This document shows, piece by piece, positions 1-8,152 of a DNA stretch of 40,682 nt. Position numbers and translations under genes: made by a program. The stretch lies in assembly GCF_000829825.1 (NCBI RefSeq), contig NZ_JXSL01000016.1, forward strand, positions 1 to 40,682, in the 5' to 3' direction. The notes beneath the pieces were generated by a model. That model did not search any database, was not told the DNA's origin, and worked only from the letters and a program-made list of their open reading frames with translations. This stretch comes from Paramagnetospirillum magnetotacticum MS-1 (lineage in GTDB: Bacteria > Pseudomonadota > Alphaproteobacteria > Rhodospirillales > Magnetospirillaceae). How positions within the stretch are numbered: position 1 is the first letter of the stretch; each line of letters begins with the position of its first letter.

Positions 1-168
1 GCCGAAACCGATGGCGCTTTCTGGGCCGGACAGGCCGAGAGATTCGCCGTCGCCGCCGAAGCGGCGGCAACCATTGTCGCCGAGGCAACCGGGCTTGATC
101 TGCAAACCCTGATCGTTTCCGCCCGCAGAGGCTCGGACTACCGGACGCTCGGCATCGAGTTGTTTTGA
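1..168 (+). CDS. C-terminal end of a phage structural protein (partial)
   Basis: An open frame enters from the left edge in frame 1 and stops at TGA 166-168, giving the last 55 residues of a protein. The end is Ala/Glu rich, then reads GLDLQTLIVSARRGSDYRTL and finishes IELF. No family is recognised from this fragment. It lies 11 bp upstream of the next phage gene in the same direction, so it belongs to the prophage late operon. The start is outside the window. Confidence 0.6.
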   Translation, partial: AETDGAFWAGQAERFAVAAEAAATIVAEATGLDLQTLIVSARRGSDYRTLGIELF

Positions 169-179
169 AGGGAAGGCCC

Positions 180-590
180 ATGACCACCCTTGCCCATTAC
201 CTGACGCTCAAATCCGCCCAGGACAACGCCTTCGCCACCATCTCGGCCAAGCTCGACGATCCCAACCTGCGGATGGACGATTTCGCGCTGATGGTGAAGG
301 CCATCGAGCTGATCGAGACCGTCCAGGACACCGATTCCTACGACGCCCTGCTGCGCAAGGTGGCCGCCAAAGCCGCCGGACTCTACGCCCCCGGCCTCAG
401 TGGCGAGGACATCCTCATGCTCACCCGGGCCTCCCGGCTGGGCGACATCCCCCATGGCGGGGAGGAGCGGTGGATGCTGCTCAATCGCGACGAACGGAAC
501 ATGGATGTCACCGGGGCCGTGATGGTCGGCGAGCGCAGCCTGGAATCCTTCGGCGATTGCGTCCTCGAAACCTTCTACGCGGAGACCTGA
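180..590 (+). CDS. Phage protein of unknown function, 136 aa
   Basis: The start is placed at ATG 180, which has an AAGGGAAGG ribosome site 3 bp upstream; a TTG at 165 in the same frame is less likely because it overlaps the previous stop and lacks such a site. The product is soluble and acidic, with no membrane segment or signal peptide. I do not recognise a domain. Its position between tail-region genes, 4 bp before the next start, suggests a structural or assembly role in the virion, which is inference from context only. Confidence 0.6.
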   Translation: MTTLAHYLTLKSAQDNAFATISAKLDDPNLRMDDFALMVKAIELIETVQDTDSYDALLRKVAAKAAGLYAPGLSGEDILMLTRASRLGDIPHGGEERWMLLNRDERNMDVTGAVMVGERSLESFGDCVLETFYAET

Positions 591-594
591 TCCC

Positions 595-1161
595 ATGCCC
601 CTGACCATCCCCCCGATCCCCAACGCTGCTCCCTTCGTGGCGTTCTCCGACAATGTCGGCATCTTCAGCAATTCCAAGGCCCGCGAAATCCCGGCCCGGC
701 TCAATGCCATTGCCCAGGCGCTGAAGGATCACATCAACACGCTCTGGCTGGGCACGGCCACCAGCTTCATCAACGGCACGGTGATCGCCGGTCTCAACGC
801 CGCCCTTGCCAAGATCGAGACCTTCTCCAACGGGATCGAAACCCGCATCAACAATCAGATGGCCGAGTTCCAGGTCAATCTCGCCAATTACCTCGGAACC
901 AATGCCGGGTATTCGGTCAGTGCCGCCAACGCCGCCCTGTTTACGGGGGGCATCGTCGCGGGCGACATCGTCTACGACGTTGCCGGAAGGGCGGTTTCGA
1001 TCCGCCAGGGGCCGCGTCTGATCAACGGCATCACCTACAACGATGACGGCACCATGGCGGGCTATGCCGAGAAGCTGACCCTCGGCGGCATCACCTACAC
1101 CCGCGCCTACAGCTTCACCTATACGCCCGACGGCCAGATCGCCGCCATCACGGAGGTTTGA
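595..1161 (+). CDS. Probable phage tail fibre or fibre-associated protein, 188 aa
   Basis: The protein opens with a proline-rich stretch, has a helical middle (about residues 35-95) that could form a trimeric coiled coil, and ends in a beta-rich part with repeated G-I-T-Y units (near residues 145, 167) and YTPDGQIAAITEV at the end. This helix-then-beta layout is common in phage fibres, but no named family is recognised. Its stop (1159-1161) abuts the ribosome site of the next gene, so the two are probably translated together. Confidence 0.6.
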   Translation: MPLTIPPIPNAAPFVAFSDNVGIFSNSKAREIPARLNAIAQALKDHINTLWLGTATSFINGTVIAGLNAALAKIETFSNGIETRINNQMAEFQVNLANYLGTNAGYSVSAANAALFTGGIVAGDIVYDVAGRAVSIRQGPRLINGITYNDDGTMAGYAEKLTLGGITYTRAYSFTYTPDGQIAAITEV

Positions 1162-1163
1162 GG

Positions 1164-2507
1164 ATGGATATCCTGACGTTCAATGCGCTGAAGCAGTACC
1201 AGCGCCGTATTGACAGCGATCTGCTCGATCCCTGGAAGCGCCCGGCCTTCGCCGTGGTCACCATGAGCAGCTCGGCGCCCTGGGGCACGGTGGTCTACAA
1301 CCACTATCTCCAGGAGCTTTGCCGCCAGCATTACAATGACAGCGGCTACATGCAGGGCAGCACCAGCAGCTTGGGAACCGAGTTCTTCAACAACTGGTAT
1401 TCCTACGGCCAGACCAACTCGAACATCTCGTCAACCGACACCTCCTACGGTGACGGCACGGCGCGGTGCGGGCATCTCGGCCATATCGCCCTTGGCATCG
1501 GCCCCGACGGCTCGATGATCGGCCGCCCCAGCCCCTATGCCGGCACGGCGCTCCGGAATGTCGGGGTCTGGGTCAACAACAAGACCAACAAGAACCTCGC
1601 CCTGTTCATGGAGAACCAGTACGCGGGCGTGGCGCCGCGCGCCATCGCCCCCGGCCGCCTGACCGGCACCGAGGGTTGGCATCTGGCCTGGACCAATACC
1701 AAGTTCTACGCCCAGAACAATTTCGGGACCTACAACAAGTACGGGATGATCGGCTACAACGAGAAAACTGGAACGCTGGTCATCAATGAGAACAAGAACG
1801 GCGGCACCTCCATGCGGCTGCACGTCTATTCCAACGTCCCTCCGTTCGACATTTCCGCCAGCAACCGCCGCGCCTGGTTCAACAATCTCGATGAGACCAA
1901 GCACATCTTCTACGACTGGACGGCCAATTCGGCCGGGTATGCCGAGAGCCTCTATCGCGGCATCGTCATTCCCTGCGACGACGGCAAGATTATTATCGTG
2001 CGGATGGAGCCCAGCAATTACTGCATGCTGGACCGGTTCACGCCGAACGGAACTGGGGGCTACACCAAGGAAGCCACCCACACCCTGAGCACGACCACGA
2101 CCTACGGCATGGAATCCGCCGACCGCAACGGCATCCGCTTCCAGATCTCCAACGACGGCAAATACGTCATCTGCTACCAGCCCTATTACTACTATGGGGC
2201 CGGGGCCGAGGTGTTCCTGATCCGGGTGTCGGACGGGAAGTACGCCTTCCTGCAATACCAGGATTCCAGCTATGGGCGGTCGTTCGCGCCCATTCGCGAC
2301 AGCGACTTCATGGTCTCCTACAGCCCGAATTCCGACAGCGGCTACGGCATCTACATGTCGCACATCGACACCCGCACCGTGTTCCAGGCCGTCGCCGACA
2401 AGGGCGACATGAGCTCCAAGGTGCCGGGCTTCAACGTCTACATCTTCGACAGCGCCTATCACTCGACCAACTACCCCTACATCGTTCCGATCATCGGAGG
2501 CATCTGA
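1164..2507 (+). CDS. Large beta-rich phage protein, probable tail fibre/receptor-binding protein, 447 aa
   Basis: The start is ATG 1164 with GGAGG at 1152-1156; a TTG at 1158 is in frame but poorly placed. The sequence is unusually rich in Tyr, Asn, Ser, Thr and Gly, has few Lys/Glu runs, and carries repeated short strands such as the YYYYG block and FLIRVSDGKYAF. That composition is typical of receptor-binding or adhesin-like beta structure. No domain is named with certainty. It lies between a fibre-like gene and a small gene in the position where a fibre chaperone is often found. Confidence 0.6.
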   Translation: MDILTFNALKQYQRRIDSDLLDPWKRPAFAVVTMSSSAPWGTVVYNHYLQELCRQHYNDSGYMQGSTSSLGTEFFNNWYSYGQTNSNISSTDTSYGDGTARCGHLGHIALGIGPDGSMIGRPSPYAGTALRNVGVWVNNKTNKNLALFMENQYAGVAPRAIAPGRLTGTEGWHLAWTNTKFYAQNNFGTYNKYGMIGYNEKTGTLVINENKNGGTSMRLHVYSNVPPFDISASNRRAWFNNLDETKHIFYDWTANSAGYAESLYRGIVIPCDDGKIIIVRMEPSNYCMLDRFTPNGTGGYTKEATHTLSTTTTYGMESADRNGIRFQISNDGKYVICYQPYYYYGAGAEVFLIRVSDGKYAFLQYQDSSYGRSFAPIRDSDFMVSYSPNSDSGYGIYMSHIDTRTVFQAVADKGDMSSKVPGFNVYIFDSAYHSTNYPYIVPIIGGI

Positions 2508-2509
2508 TC

Positions 2510-2947
2510 ATGGCCGGCAAAATCAGCTTCCCCCATGGCAATGACTGGGGCGTCATCGGACCCGAGGGCGACCACGATCTGCCCGTGGACTCGACCCTGG
2601 GTCACCGCTTCCATCTCGTCGACGGCGAGGTTGTCGACCGCTATGACGGCGTTACCGACGACGAGGTCCGCGGGCTCGATGCCGAGCGTGTCGCCGAGCG
2701 GCAGGCCGAGGAACTCCAGGCGGCCAGAACCGCCCTGGTTCGCCGGGTCAAAACCGAAGCGGCGCAGCGGATTGCCACTCTCGACTGGAAGGTTGAACGC
2801 GCCCGTGAGCGGGATGCCCTGAACGGCACCAAGACCCTCCAGGAGGTCTATGCCGAGCGCGAGATCATTCGGCGGGCGAGCAACGAGGCAGAAGCCGCAA
2901 TCGCCAAGCTCACCTCCCAGGAAGAGATCCTGGCCTTTTCCTGGTAG
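2510..2947 (+). CDS. Small phage protein, possible tail fibre assembly factor, 145 aa
   Basis: It starts 2 bp after the preceding fibre-like gene. The N-terminal third is beta-like (KISFPHGNDWGVIGPEG), while residues about 50-140 form a long charged helix rich in Glu, Arg and Ala, ending LAFSW. A short protein with a helical body directly behind a fibre gene fits a fibre assembly chaperone, but the sequence alone does not show that. It could also be a minor tail component. Confidence 0.5.
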   Translation: MAGKISFPHGNDWGVIGPEGDHDLPVDSTLGHRFHLVDGEVVDRYDGVTDDEVRGLDAERVAERQAEELQAARTALVRRVKTEAAQRIATLDWKVERARERDALNGTKTLQEVYAEREIIRRASNEAEAAIAKLTSQEEILAFSW

Positions 2948-2977
2948 CCCCTTTCCCCTGACCCGGAATTCAATGCC

Positions 2978-3328
2978 ATGACCGAACAATCCCCGGAAAT
3001 CTGGGCGGGCGTCGCCACCCAGTATGTCGGCGCCTGGGGTCAGGCCGCCCCCATGGTCCAGATCGCCGCCATCGCTGCCACGGTGATCATCATCGCCATC
3101 ATCGCCTGGGCATGGTCGCGGAAGCAGGGGGCGCCGGATGCGTCTGGTGTCCCCGTCGAGGCCTTCGCCCATGTGGTCGAGGAACAGGCCCGCCAGACCG
3201 AGGCCCTGCGCTCGGCGGTAGAGGGCCTGTCCGAGATCGTCCACGAGATGCGCAAGCTGCTGGCGGCCAGGACTTTCTGCCCGTTCCCGTCGCCCATGTG
3301 CGCTCCCGGCAAGGACAACCATGCCTGA
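2978..3328 (+). CDS. Single-pass membrane protein in phage tail operon, 116 aa
   Basis: A hydrophobic segment (residues about 26-46, IAAIAATVIIIAIIAWAW) is followed by a basic SRK and then a helical, coiled-coil-prone region (residues 60-97). This topology would leave the helix in the cytoplasm or the periplasm depending on insertion. It overlaps the next gene by 8 bp. The function is unknown. Such small membrane proteins in phage late operons are sometimes holin or spanin related, but a clearer lysis cassette exists downstream, so I do not assign lysis here. Confidence 0.6.
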   Translation: MTEQSPEIWAGVATQYVGAWGQAAPMVQIAAIAATVIIIAIIAWAWSRKQGAPDASGVPVEAFAHVVEEQARQTEALRSAVEGLSEIVHEMRKLLAARTFCPFPSPMCAPGKDNHA

Positions 3329-3845
3329 TCCGGCGTTGTCGCAGGCGCTGAAGGAGGCGTTTGCATCGGCCCCGGCCGGAACGGTGATTCTCGATACGTT
3401 GGAGATCTGGCATCCAACCTTTGACGAGCCGATCCGGGTGGTCCGCGACCACGCCGACCTCACCGCCCGGCTGGAGACCGGGGCGCCCCGCGATGGCGGC
3501 AAACGGGTGACCTTCGCCGCGCTGGCTTTCGAGTTCTCGCCGCCGCCGGTGGATACCGCCCCGGTGCCGGAAATCACCGTCACCCTAGACAATGTCGGCA
3601 GCGACATCACCGATGCCCTTGAGGGAGCCGCCATCAGCCAGCAGGTGATCGAGATCACCTGGCGGCCCTATCTCTCTACCGATCTCAACGGCCCCCATAT
3701 GGACCCGCCCATCACCATGACCCTGACCGAGGTCGAAGCCGACACCATGAGGGTCACGGGGCGCGCCCGCATGCTGGATGCGGGGAACAAGTCCTTCCCA
3801 TCCATCACCTACACCGCCCGGCGCTTTCCCGGTCTGGCGCGGTGA
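3321..3845 (+). CDS. DUF1833-type phage tail protein, 174 aa
   Basis: The pattern at the start (ALSQALKEAFASAPAGTVILDTLEIWHP) and the phrase EITVTLDNVGSDITDALE match my memory of the DUF1833 family, found just ahead of the NlpC-like and tip genes in lambda-like tail modules. The protein is mostly beta, soluble and about the usual family length. The order DUF1833, NlpC, tip protein in this window supports the assignment. Its start ATG lies inside the end of the previous gene, indicating translational coupling. Confidence 0.7.
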   Translation: MPDPALSQALKEAFASAPAGTVILDTLEIWHPTFDEPIRVVRDHADLTARLETGAPRDGGKRVTFAALAFEFSPPPVDTAPVPEITVTLDNVGSDITDALEGAAISQQVIEITWRPYLSTDLNGPHMDPPITMTLTEVEADTMRVTGRARMLDAGNKSFPSITYTARRFPGLAR

Positions 3846-3852
3846 TGACGTA

Positions 3853-3890
3853 GCGGGCTGCCGCCCGCACCCGCTCGGAGGCTCGCCTCC
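3853..3890. repeat. Tandem hairpins between phage genes (REP-like)
   Basis: Two short perfect stems stand side by side: GCGGGC-TGCC-GCCCGC (3853-3868) and GGAGG-CTCG-CCTCC (3877-3890). They fill the 71-bp gap between the DUF1833 gene and the NlpC-type gene, the only sizeable gap in this otherwise tightly packed operon. No T-tract follows, so this is not an ordinary intrinsic terminator. It may be a dispersed palindromic repeat inserted in the prophage or an RNA processing site. Confidence 0.5.
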
Positions 3891-3916
3891 AAACCTCCAT
3901 TCCTTTCGAGGTCATC

Positions 3917-4312
3917 ATGCACTGGGCAATCGCCTTGATCGGCCTGCCGTGGTCCGTCCATGGCAGCGGGCCGGACTCGTTCAATTGCTGGGAATTCGTC
4001 CGCATGGTGCAGGCCGAACATTTCGGCCGCCTGCTGCCCGAGATCGGCAATCCAGAAGACATGCTGGTCATGGGGCGGACCTTTCGCGACCACCCCGAGC
4101 GTCGGCGCTGGGCCAAGGTTGACCCGCCAGCGGAGGGCGATTGCGTGCTGTTGCGCCGGTCTCGCCATCCCATCCATGTGGGCGTCTGGCTCGATGTGGA
4201 TGGCGGCGGCGTCCTGCATTGCGCCGAGGGCGCTGGGGTGGTGTTCCAGCGTTCGGACGCGCTCGCGCTCAACGGCTGGGCCATCGAAGGTTTCTACCGG
4301 TTTTCGCCATGA
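3917..4312 (+). CDS. NlpC/P60-like phage tail assembly hydrolase, 131 aa
   Basis: The protein has the features of a compact NlpC/P60 cysteine peptidase: a Cys in DSFNCWEFV (about residue 22) followed by an HVGVW segment (about residue 80) carrying the candidate catalytic His. Proteins of this type sit in front of the tip protein in lambda-like phages (gpK-like) and cut peptidoglycan or process the tip during assembly. Its TGA overlaps the ATG of the next gene (ATGA at 4309-4312), so the two are coupled. The length matches the single-domain forms. Confidence 0.7.
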   Translation: MHWAIALIGLPWSVHGSGPDSFNCWEFVRMVQAEHFGRLLPEIGNPEDMLVMGRTFRDHPERRRWAKVDPPAEGDCVLLRRSRHPIHVGVWLDVDGGGVLHCAEGAGVVFQRSDALALNGWAIEGFYRFSP

Positions 4313-6636
4313 CCGCCTCCATCGTTATCGTCACCAATCCCTTCGAGCCGGTGACCAGCCGCTCGGTGCATGCGGTGGAATCCGGGATCACGCTGGGCGG
4401 CCTGTTGCAGGGTTGCGGCATCGCCGAGGATTGCTGGTCCGACGGGCCGGAAATCCTGATCGGCGGCATGGCGGTGCCGGTCGGCATCTATGCCGTCCGG
4501 GCCATCGGCGACGGCGAGGTCGTCACCGTCATTCGCTGGCCCCAGGGCGGCGGGGGCGGTGGTGGGGGCGGCAAGAACCCCATGCGGATCGTGCTCACCA
4601 TCGCCGTGATGGTGGCCGCCATCTATCTGGGCCCCATGGCGGCGGTGGCCATGGGCTATACCGCCGCCGGAAGTGCCGCCGCCATGGCCACAGCGGGCAT
4701 CGCCCTGGCCGGCTCGATGCTGATCAATACGGTGATCCCGGCCCCCAAGCCCTCCATGCCGTCGCTCAACTGGGGCGGCAGCGGCAGTGCGCCAGCCCCC
4801 AGCCCGACCTATTCAATCCAGGCTCAGGGCAACCAGGGCCGATTGGGCCAGCCGATCCCGGTGATCTATGGCCGCCACCTGATCTATCCCGACCTCGCCT
4901 CCGAGCCCTACCAGGATTACGTCGGCGGCGAGCAGTACCTCTACCAGCTTCATGTCATCGGCCAGGGCGAGTATGCGGTCGAGCAGATCCGCATTGAGGA
5001 CACCCCGATTTCCTCCTTCGAGGAGGTCCTGACCGAAACCGTTCCTCCCGGCAGCCGTGTCACCTTGTTCGAGCCGGACGTGGTCACCGCCGCCGAGGTG
5101 GCCGGCCAGGAACTGGTGGCTCCCAATCTGGTGCAATCGGGCGACGATGGATATATCGGCCCGTTCACCGCCAATCCGGTCGACACCACAGCCGGGGCGT
5201 TGGGCATCGACGTGGTGATGCCCCGTGGCCTCTATTACGCCAATGACGGCGGCAGTCTGGATAGCCGCACCGTCCAGTGGCAGGTGGAGGCGCGGGCCAT
5301 CGATGCCGAGGGTGGAGCCATTGGCGGCTGGGCGGTTCTGGCGCAGCCGTCGCATACCGCCGCCACCAACAGCACCATCCGTCTGTCCTTCCGCTATTCG
5401 GTCAGTCCGGGCCGTTACGAAGTCCGCCTCAAGCGTCTAGACACCAAGGACACCGCCGAACGCGCTGGCCATGAAATCCGCTGGGGCGCTCTGCGTGCCT
5501 ATTTAACCGGCCAACCCGATTTCGGCGCCGTCACCCTGCTGGCGGTCAAGATGCGGGCCACCGACAATTTGTCGCAGCGCTCCAGCCGCATGATCAACGT
5601 CATCGCCACCCGCAAGCTGCCTGTGTGGTCAGCGGCGGGCGGTTGGTCGGCCCCGCAGCCGACCCGCTCCATCGCCTGGGCCTTCGCCGATGCCTGCAAG
5701 GCCGAGTATGGGGCGAAGCTGGCTGATTCCAGGATCGACCTCAAGACGCTGGCCACCCTGGATGCCGTTTGGGCTGCCCGCGGCGATTCCTTCGACGCGG
5801 TGTTCGACACCAGCATGACGGTGTGGGAGGCCCTGACCCGCATCGCCCGCTGCGGCCGCGCCGTGCCCATCCAGCAGGGCGGTATCGTCCGCATTATCCG
5901 TGATGCACCCCAGACCATGCCGGTGGCCATGTTCGGGCCACGCAACATCGTCAAGGGCTCGTTCAAGATCAAATACGTCATGCCCGGCGACGATACCGCC
6001 GACGCGGTGACGGTGGAGTATTTCTCGTCCCGCACCTGGAAGCCCGACGAGACCACGGCGAAGCTGCCCGACAGCCAGGGCGACAATCCGGCCAAGGTCA
6101 ACCTGTTCGGCTGCACCGCCAAGGACCATGCCCAGCGGGAAGGTCTCTACATCGCCGCCAACAACCGCTACCGCCGCCGCATGGTCACCTTCCGCACCGA
6201 GCTGGAGGGCATGATCCCCACCTACGGCGATCTGGTCGCCATCACCCACGACATGCCCCGCTGGGGGCAAGGCGGCGAGGTGATCGATTGGCGGGCCGAA
6301 TCCACGAAGCCGCCCTGGACTGGGGCGGTTCTGATGCTGTCCGAGCCGCTGACCTGGACCGAGGGCGTCAGCCATTATCTGGCGCTGCGCCGCCGCGACG
6401 GCAGTCTGGCGGGGCCGTTCCGGGTCGAGCCGATGGCCGATGCGCCCACCATGGTGCGTCTCACCGAGCCGCTGACCGTCACGCCATATACCGGCGGCTC
6501 GGAGGAGCGGACCTACTTCTCCTTCGGCCCCGGCCAGGCATGGGCGCAGACCGCCCGCATTCTCGCCATCCGTCCCCGCGCCGAACAGGTGGAGATCACC
6601 GCCGTCGCTGAGGACGCGCGGGTCCACATCAACTGA
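4309..6636 (+). CDS. Tail tip/host specificity protein (lambda gpJ-like), 775 aa
   Basis: The start is placed at ATG 4309 because of its 4-bp overlap with the previous stop; an upstream in-frame ATG at 4141 only reads through that gene. The N-terminal region resembles a gpI/gpJ start, followed by a glycine tract (about residues 80-88), two hydrophobic stretches (about 90-150), and the segment GRLGQPIPVIYGRHLIYPDL, a hallmark of tip proteins. A central part with W-Q-V repeats is fibronectin-like, and the C-terminal half is the phage-tail baseplate-hub-like domain. It would form the distal tail tip that contacts the cell and probably fixes host range. Confidence 0.75.
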   Translation: MTASIVIVTNPFEPVTSRSVHAVESGITLGGLLQGCGIAEDCWSDGPEILIGGMAVPVGIYAVRAIGDGEVVTVIRWPQGGGGGGGGGKNPMRIVLTIAVMVAAIYLGPMAAVAMGYTAAGSAAAMATAGIALAGSMLINTVIPAPKPSMPSLNWGGSGSAPAPSPTYSIQAQGNQGRLGQPIPVIYGRHLIYPDLASEPYQDYVGGEQYLYQLHVIGQGEYAVEQIRIEDTPISSFEEVLTETVPPGSRVTLFEPDVVTAAEVAGQELVAPNLVQSGDDGYIGPFTANPVDTTAGALGIDVVMPRGLYYANDGGSLDSRTVQWQVEARAIDAEGGAIGGWAVLAQPSHTAATNSTIRLSFRYSVSPGRYEVRLKRLDTKDTAERAGHEIRWGALRAYLTGQPDFGAVTLLAVKMRATDNLSQRSSRMINVIATRKLPVWSAAGGWSAPQPTRSIAWAFADACKAEYGAKLADSRIDLKTLATLDAVWAARGDSFDAVFDTSMTVWEALTRIARCGRAVPIQQGGIVRIIRDAPQTMPVAMFGPRNIVKGSFKIKYVMPGDDTADAVTVEYFSSRTWKPDETTAKLPDSQGDNPAKVNLFGCTAKDHAQREGLYIAANNRYRRRMVTFRTELEGMIPTYGDLVAITHDMPRWGQGGEVIDWRAESTKPPWTGAVLMLSEPLTWTEGVSHYLALRRRDGSLAGPFRVEPMADAPTMVRLTEPLTVTPYTGGSEERTYFSFGPGQAWAQTARILAIRPRAEQVEITAVAEDARVHIN

Positions 6637-6670
6637 TCCCGTTTCCCCACAACAGCCAAGGACCATCCCC

Positions 6671-6967
6671 ATGACCAGGATTCGAGAATTTCTGCATCAC
6701 CTGCCGTTCATCGCCATCGCCCTGCTGTGCCTGGCGGTGGCGCTGCTGGCCGATGGCTTTGCCCACAAGGCCGCCGCCATGAACCTCGGCTACGTCTTCA
6801 TCGGCTTTACCTCCTTCGGGCTGGGAGTGCGGTGGGTGTTCAAACTGGTCGGCATCGAGATCGCCGACATCTTCGACAAAGGGGACAATGATGCGACCGG
6901 TGCTGCCATTCTTAGCTCTGCTTTTGTTCTGGGCGTCGCCTTCGTGGTCGGCTCCGTCCTTCACTGA
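6671..6967 (+). CDS. Small multi-pass membrane protein, candidate holin, 98 aa
   Basis: Three hydrophobic segments are visible (about residues 11-29, 37-60 and 77-97), giving a class I holin-like layout. The gene opens the lysis end of the operon and is followed, with an 80-bp overlap, by a secreted lytic transglycosylase and then the spanins. Holins share no reliable sequence signature, so the assignment rests on size, topology and position. It could instead be a phage superinfection or membrane protein. Confidence 0.6.
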   Translation: MTRIREFLHHLPFIAIALLCLAVALLADGFAHKAAAMNLGYVFIGFTSFGLGVRWVFKLVGIEIADIFDKGDNDATGAAILSSAFVLGVAFVVGSVLH

Positions 6968-7460
6968 CCGCTACGACCAGCCGATCCGCACCGCCGTCAA
7001 GCGGTGGTGGGGCGATCTGCCCGACTGGCTACTGTGGAAGGCGCAGTTGTTCCAGGAGAGCCATCTCGATCCGGCGGCGGTGTCCCAGGTCGGCGCCAGG
7101 GGCATCGCCCAGATCATGCCGGGCACCTGGGGCGATCTGTCGCGGCGGCTGGAGTTCCCGCCGGCCGCCAGCCCCCATGACGCCAAGCTCGCCATCGAGG
7201 CCGGTGCCGTCTACGACGCCGATCTGCGCCGGCAATGGAGCCGCAACCGGTCCCCGATGGAAGCCCATCGTCTGGCCCTGGCCAGCTACAACGCCGGCAC
7301 CGGTCATATCCTGAAGGCGCAGCGGGCCTGTGGCGGCGCCGCGCTGTGGTCGGACATCTCGCCATGCCTGTCCCAGGTCACCGGCCAGCATGCCGGCGAG
7401 ACCCTGGGTTACGTCACCCGCATCGAGCACTGGCGGGCGCAGATGGAGGCGCGGCGATGA
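6888..7460 (+). CDS. Secreted lytic transglycosylase (phage endolysin), 190 aa
   Basis: The N-terminus is a Sec signal peptide (MMRPVLPFLALLLFWASPSWSA, cleavage about residue 22). The SLT catalytic motif is clear: the catalytic Glu in LFQESHLDP, then GARGIAQIMPGTW, and later the ALASYNAGTGHI block. The enzyme would cleave the MurNAc-GlcNAc bond with formation of anhydro-MurNAc. It starts inside the end of the holin-like gene (AAAGGGGA ribosome site at 6878-6885) and its TGA overlaps the next ATG. A signal-bearing endolysin can be exported by the host, in which case the holin sets timing. Confidence 0.85.
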   Translation: MMRPVLPFLALLLFWASPSWSAPSFTDRYDQPIRTAVKRWWGDLPDWLLWKAQLFQESHLDPAAVSQVGARGIAQIMPGTWGDLSRRLEFPPAASPHDAKLAIEAGAVYDADLRRQWSRNRSPMEAHRLALASYNAGTGHILKAQRACGGAALWSDISPCLSQVTGQHAGETLGYVTRIEHWRAQMEARR

Positions 7461-7894
7461 TGGATTTCCTGATTCCGCTCCCCTGGCGGATTGCGGCGGC
7501 GGCGCTGGTGGTCGCCGTCATTACCGCCACCTTCGCCTGGCTGTGGGCTGAGCGTGCCGGCCTCAAGGCCGACAATGACCGGCTCACCGCCAATGCCGCC
7601 ACCCTGGTCGCGGCCGGTGCTGCCAAGGACAAGGCCCTGGCCGATCTTCTGGCCAACCACGCCGCCGACCTTGCCGCTATCGCCTCCCGCCAGACCAAGG
7701 AAACGGCGGTGCGGGCCACCACCACCCGAATCATCAGAGAGGAGATCGCCCATGCCCTGCCCGAGGACGACCAGCCTGTACGCGGCGCTCTTGCTGCCGC
7801 TGTTGACCGCCTGCGGAACCCCGCCGCCGGTGATGGTGCCGGAGCCCAAGGTGATCCGCCTCAAGCCCCCGGCGGCCCTGACCGCCCGCGTTGA
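7457..7894 (+). CDS. Rz-like inner membrane spanin, 145 aa
   Basis: An N-terminal membrane anchor (about residues 10-30, RIAAAALVVAVITATFAWLW) is followed by a long Ala-rich coiled coil (about 32-115) and a proline-rich end. This is the i-spanin layout: anchored in the inner membrane with the coiled coil in the periplasm. The start at ATG 7457 overlaps the endolysin stop. A second reading frame within its 3' part encodes a lipoprotein with the o-spanin layout. Spanin pairs fuse inner and outer membranes in the last step of lysis. Confidence 0.75.
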   Translation: MMDFLIPLPWRIAAAALVVAVITATFAWLWAERAGLKADNDRLTANAATLVAAGAAKDKALADLLANHAADLAAIASRQTKETAVRATTTRIIREEIAHALPEDDQPVRGALAAAVDRLRNPAAGDGAGAQGDPPQAPGGPDRPR

Positions 7895-8024
7895 CCCGGC
7901 CCCGATTCCGGCCATCGTCACCTACAAGGACGTGGCCGAGATCTGGACCCTCGACCGCTCTGCCCTGGCCATCTGCAATGGGCGCCTGGAGGAGATCGAG
8001 GCGCTGGGGAAGGAAGGCCAATGA
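7752..8024 (+). CDS. Rz1-like outer membrane lipoprotein spanin, 90 aa, overlapping the Rz-like gene
   Basis: Read from ATG 7752 in the frame shifted relative to the Rz-like gene, this ORF starts MPCPRTTSLYAALLLPLLTAC, a lipoprotein signal peptide with an LTAC lipobox. The mature part is proline rich (GTPPPVMVPEPK, LKPPAALTARVDPAPIP), as expected for o-spanins. The first 143 bp overlap the Rz-like gene and the rest extends past it. The pairing of a coiled-coil anchor protein with an overlapping Pro-rich lipoprotein is the standard signature of a two-component spanin. Confidence 0.75.
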   Translation: MPCPRTTSLYAALLLPLLTACGTPPPVMVPEPKVIRLKPPAALTARVDPAPIPAIVTYKDVAEIWTLDRSALAICNGRLEEIEALGKEGQ

Positions 8025-8054
8025 CGGCGTGAGAATTTTACCGGACCGGTGATA

Positions 8055-8094
8055 CGGCCGACCGTGGGAGCAATCCCCCGGTCGGCCGCCTTTT
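8055..8094 (+). terminator. Strong intrinsic terminator after the phage lysis genes
   Basis: A perfect 10-bp stem (CGGCCGACCG with CGGTCGGCCG) is capped by an inner GGGA/TCCC stem and a GCAA tetraloop, then followed by CC and TTTT. It lies 30 bp after the spanin stop and marks the end of the prophage late transcript. Confidence 0.85.
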
Positions 8095-8152
8095 GCGTTT
8101 GTGGGCCCGAGCGGTGGGGCCGACACAAACATATTCGGCTCCTATGTTCGCG

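Noticed and set aside
1-8100. Gene transfer agent instead of prophage
   Set aside because: The lysis cassette with a spanin pair and fibre-like genes fits a true prophage; capsid and portal genes are outside the window, so this cannot be fully excluded.
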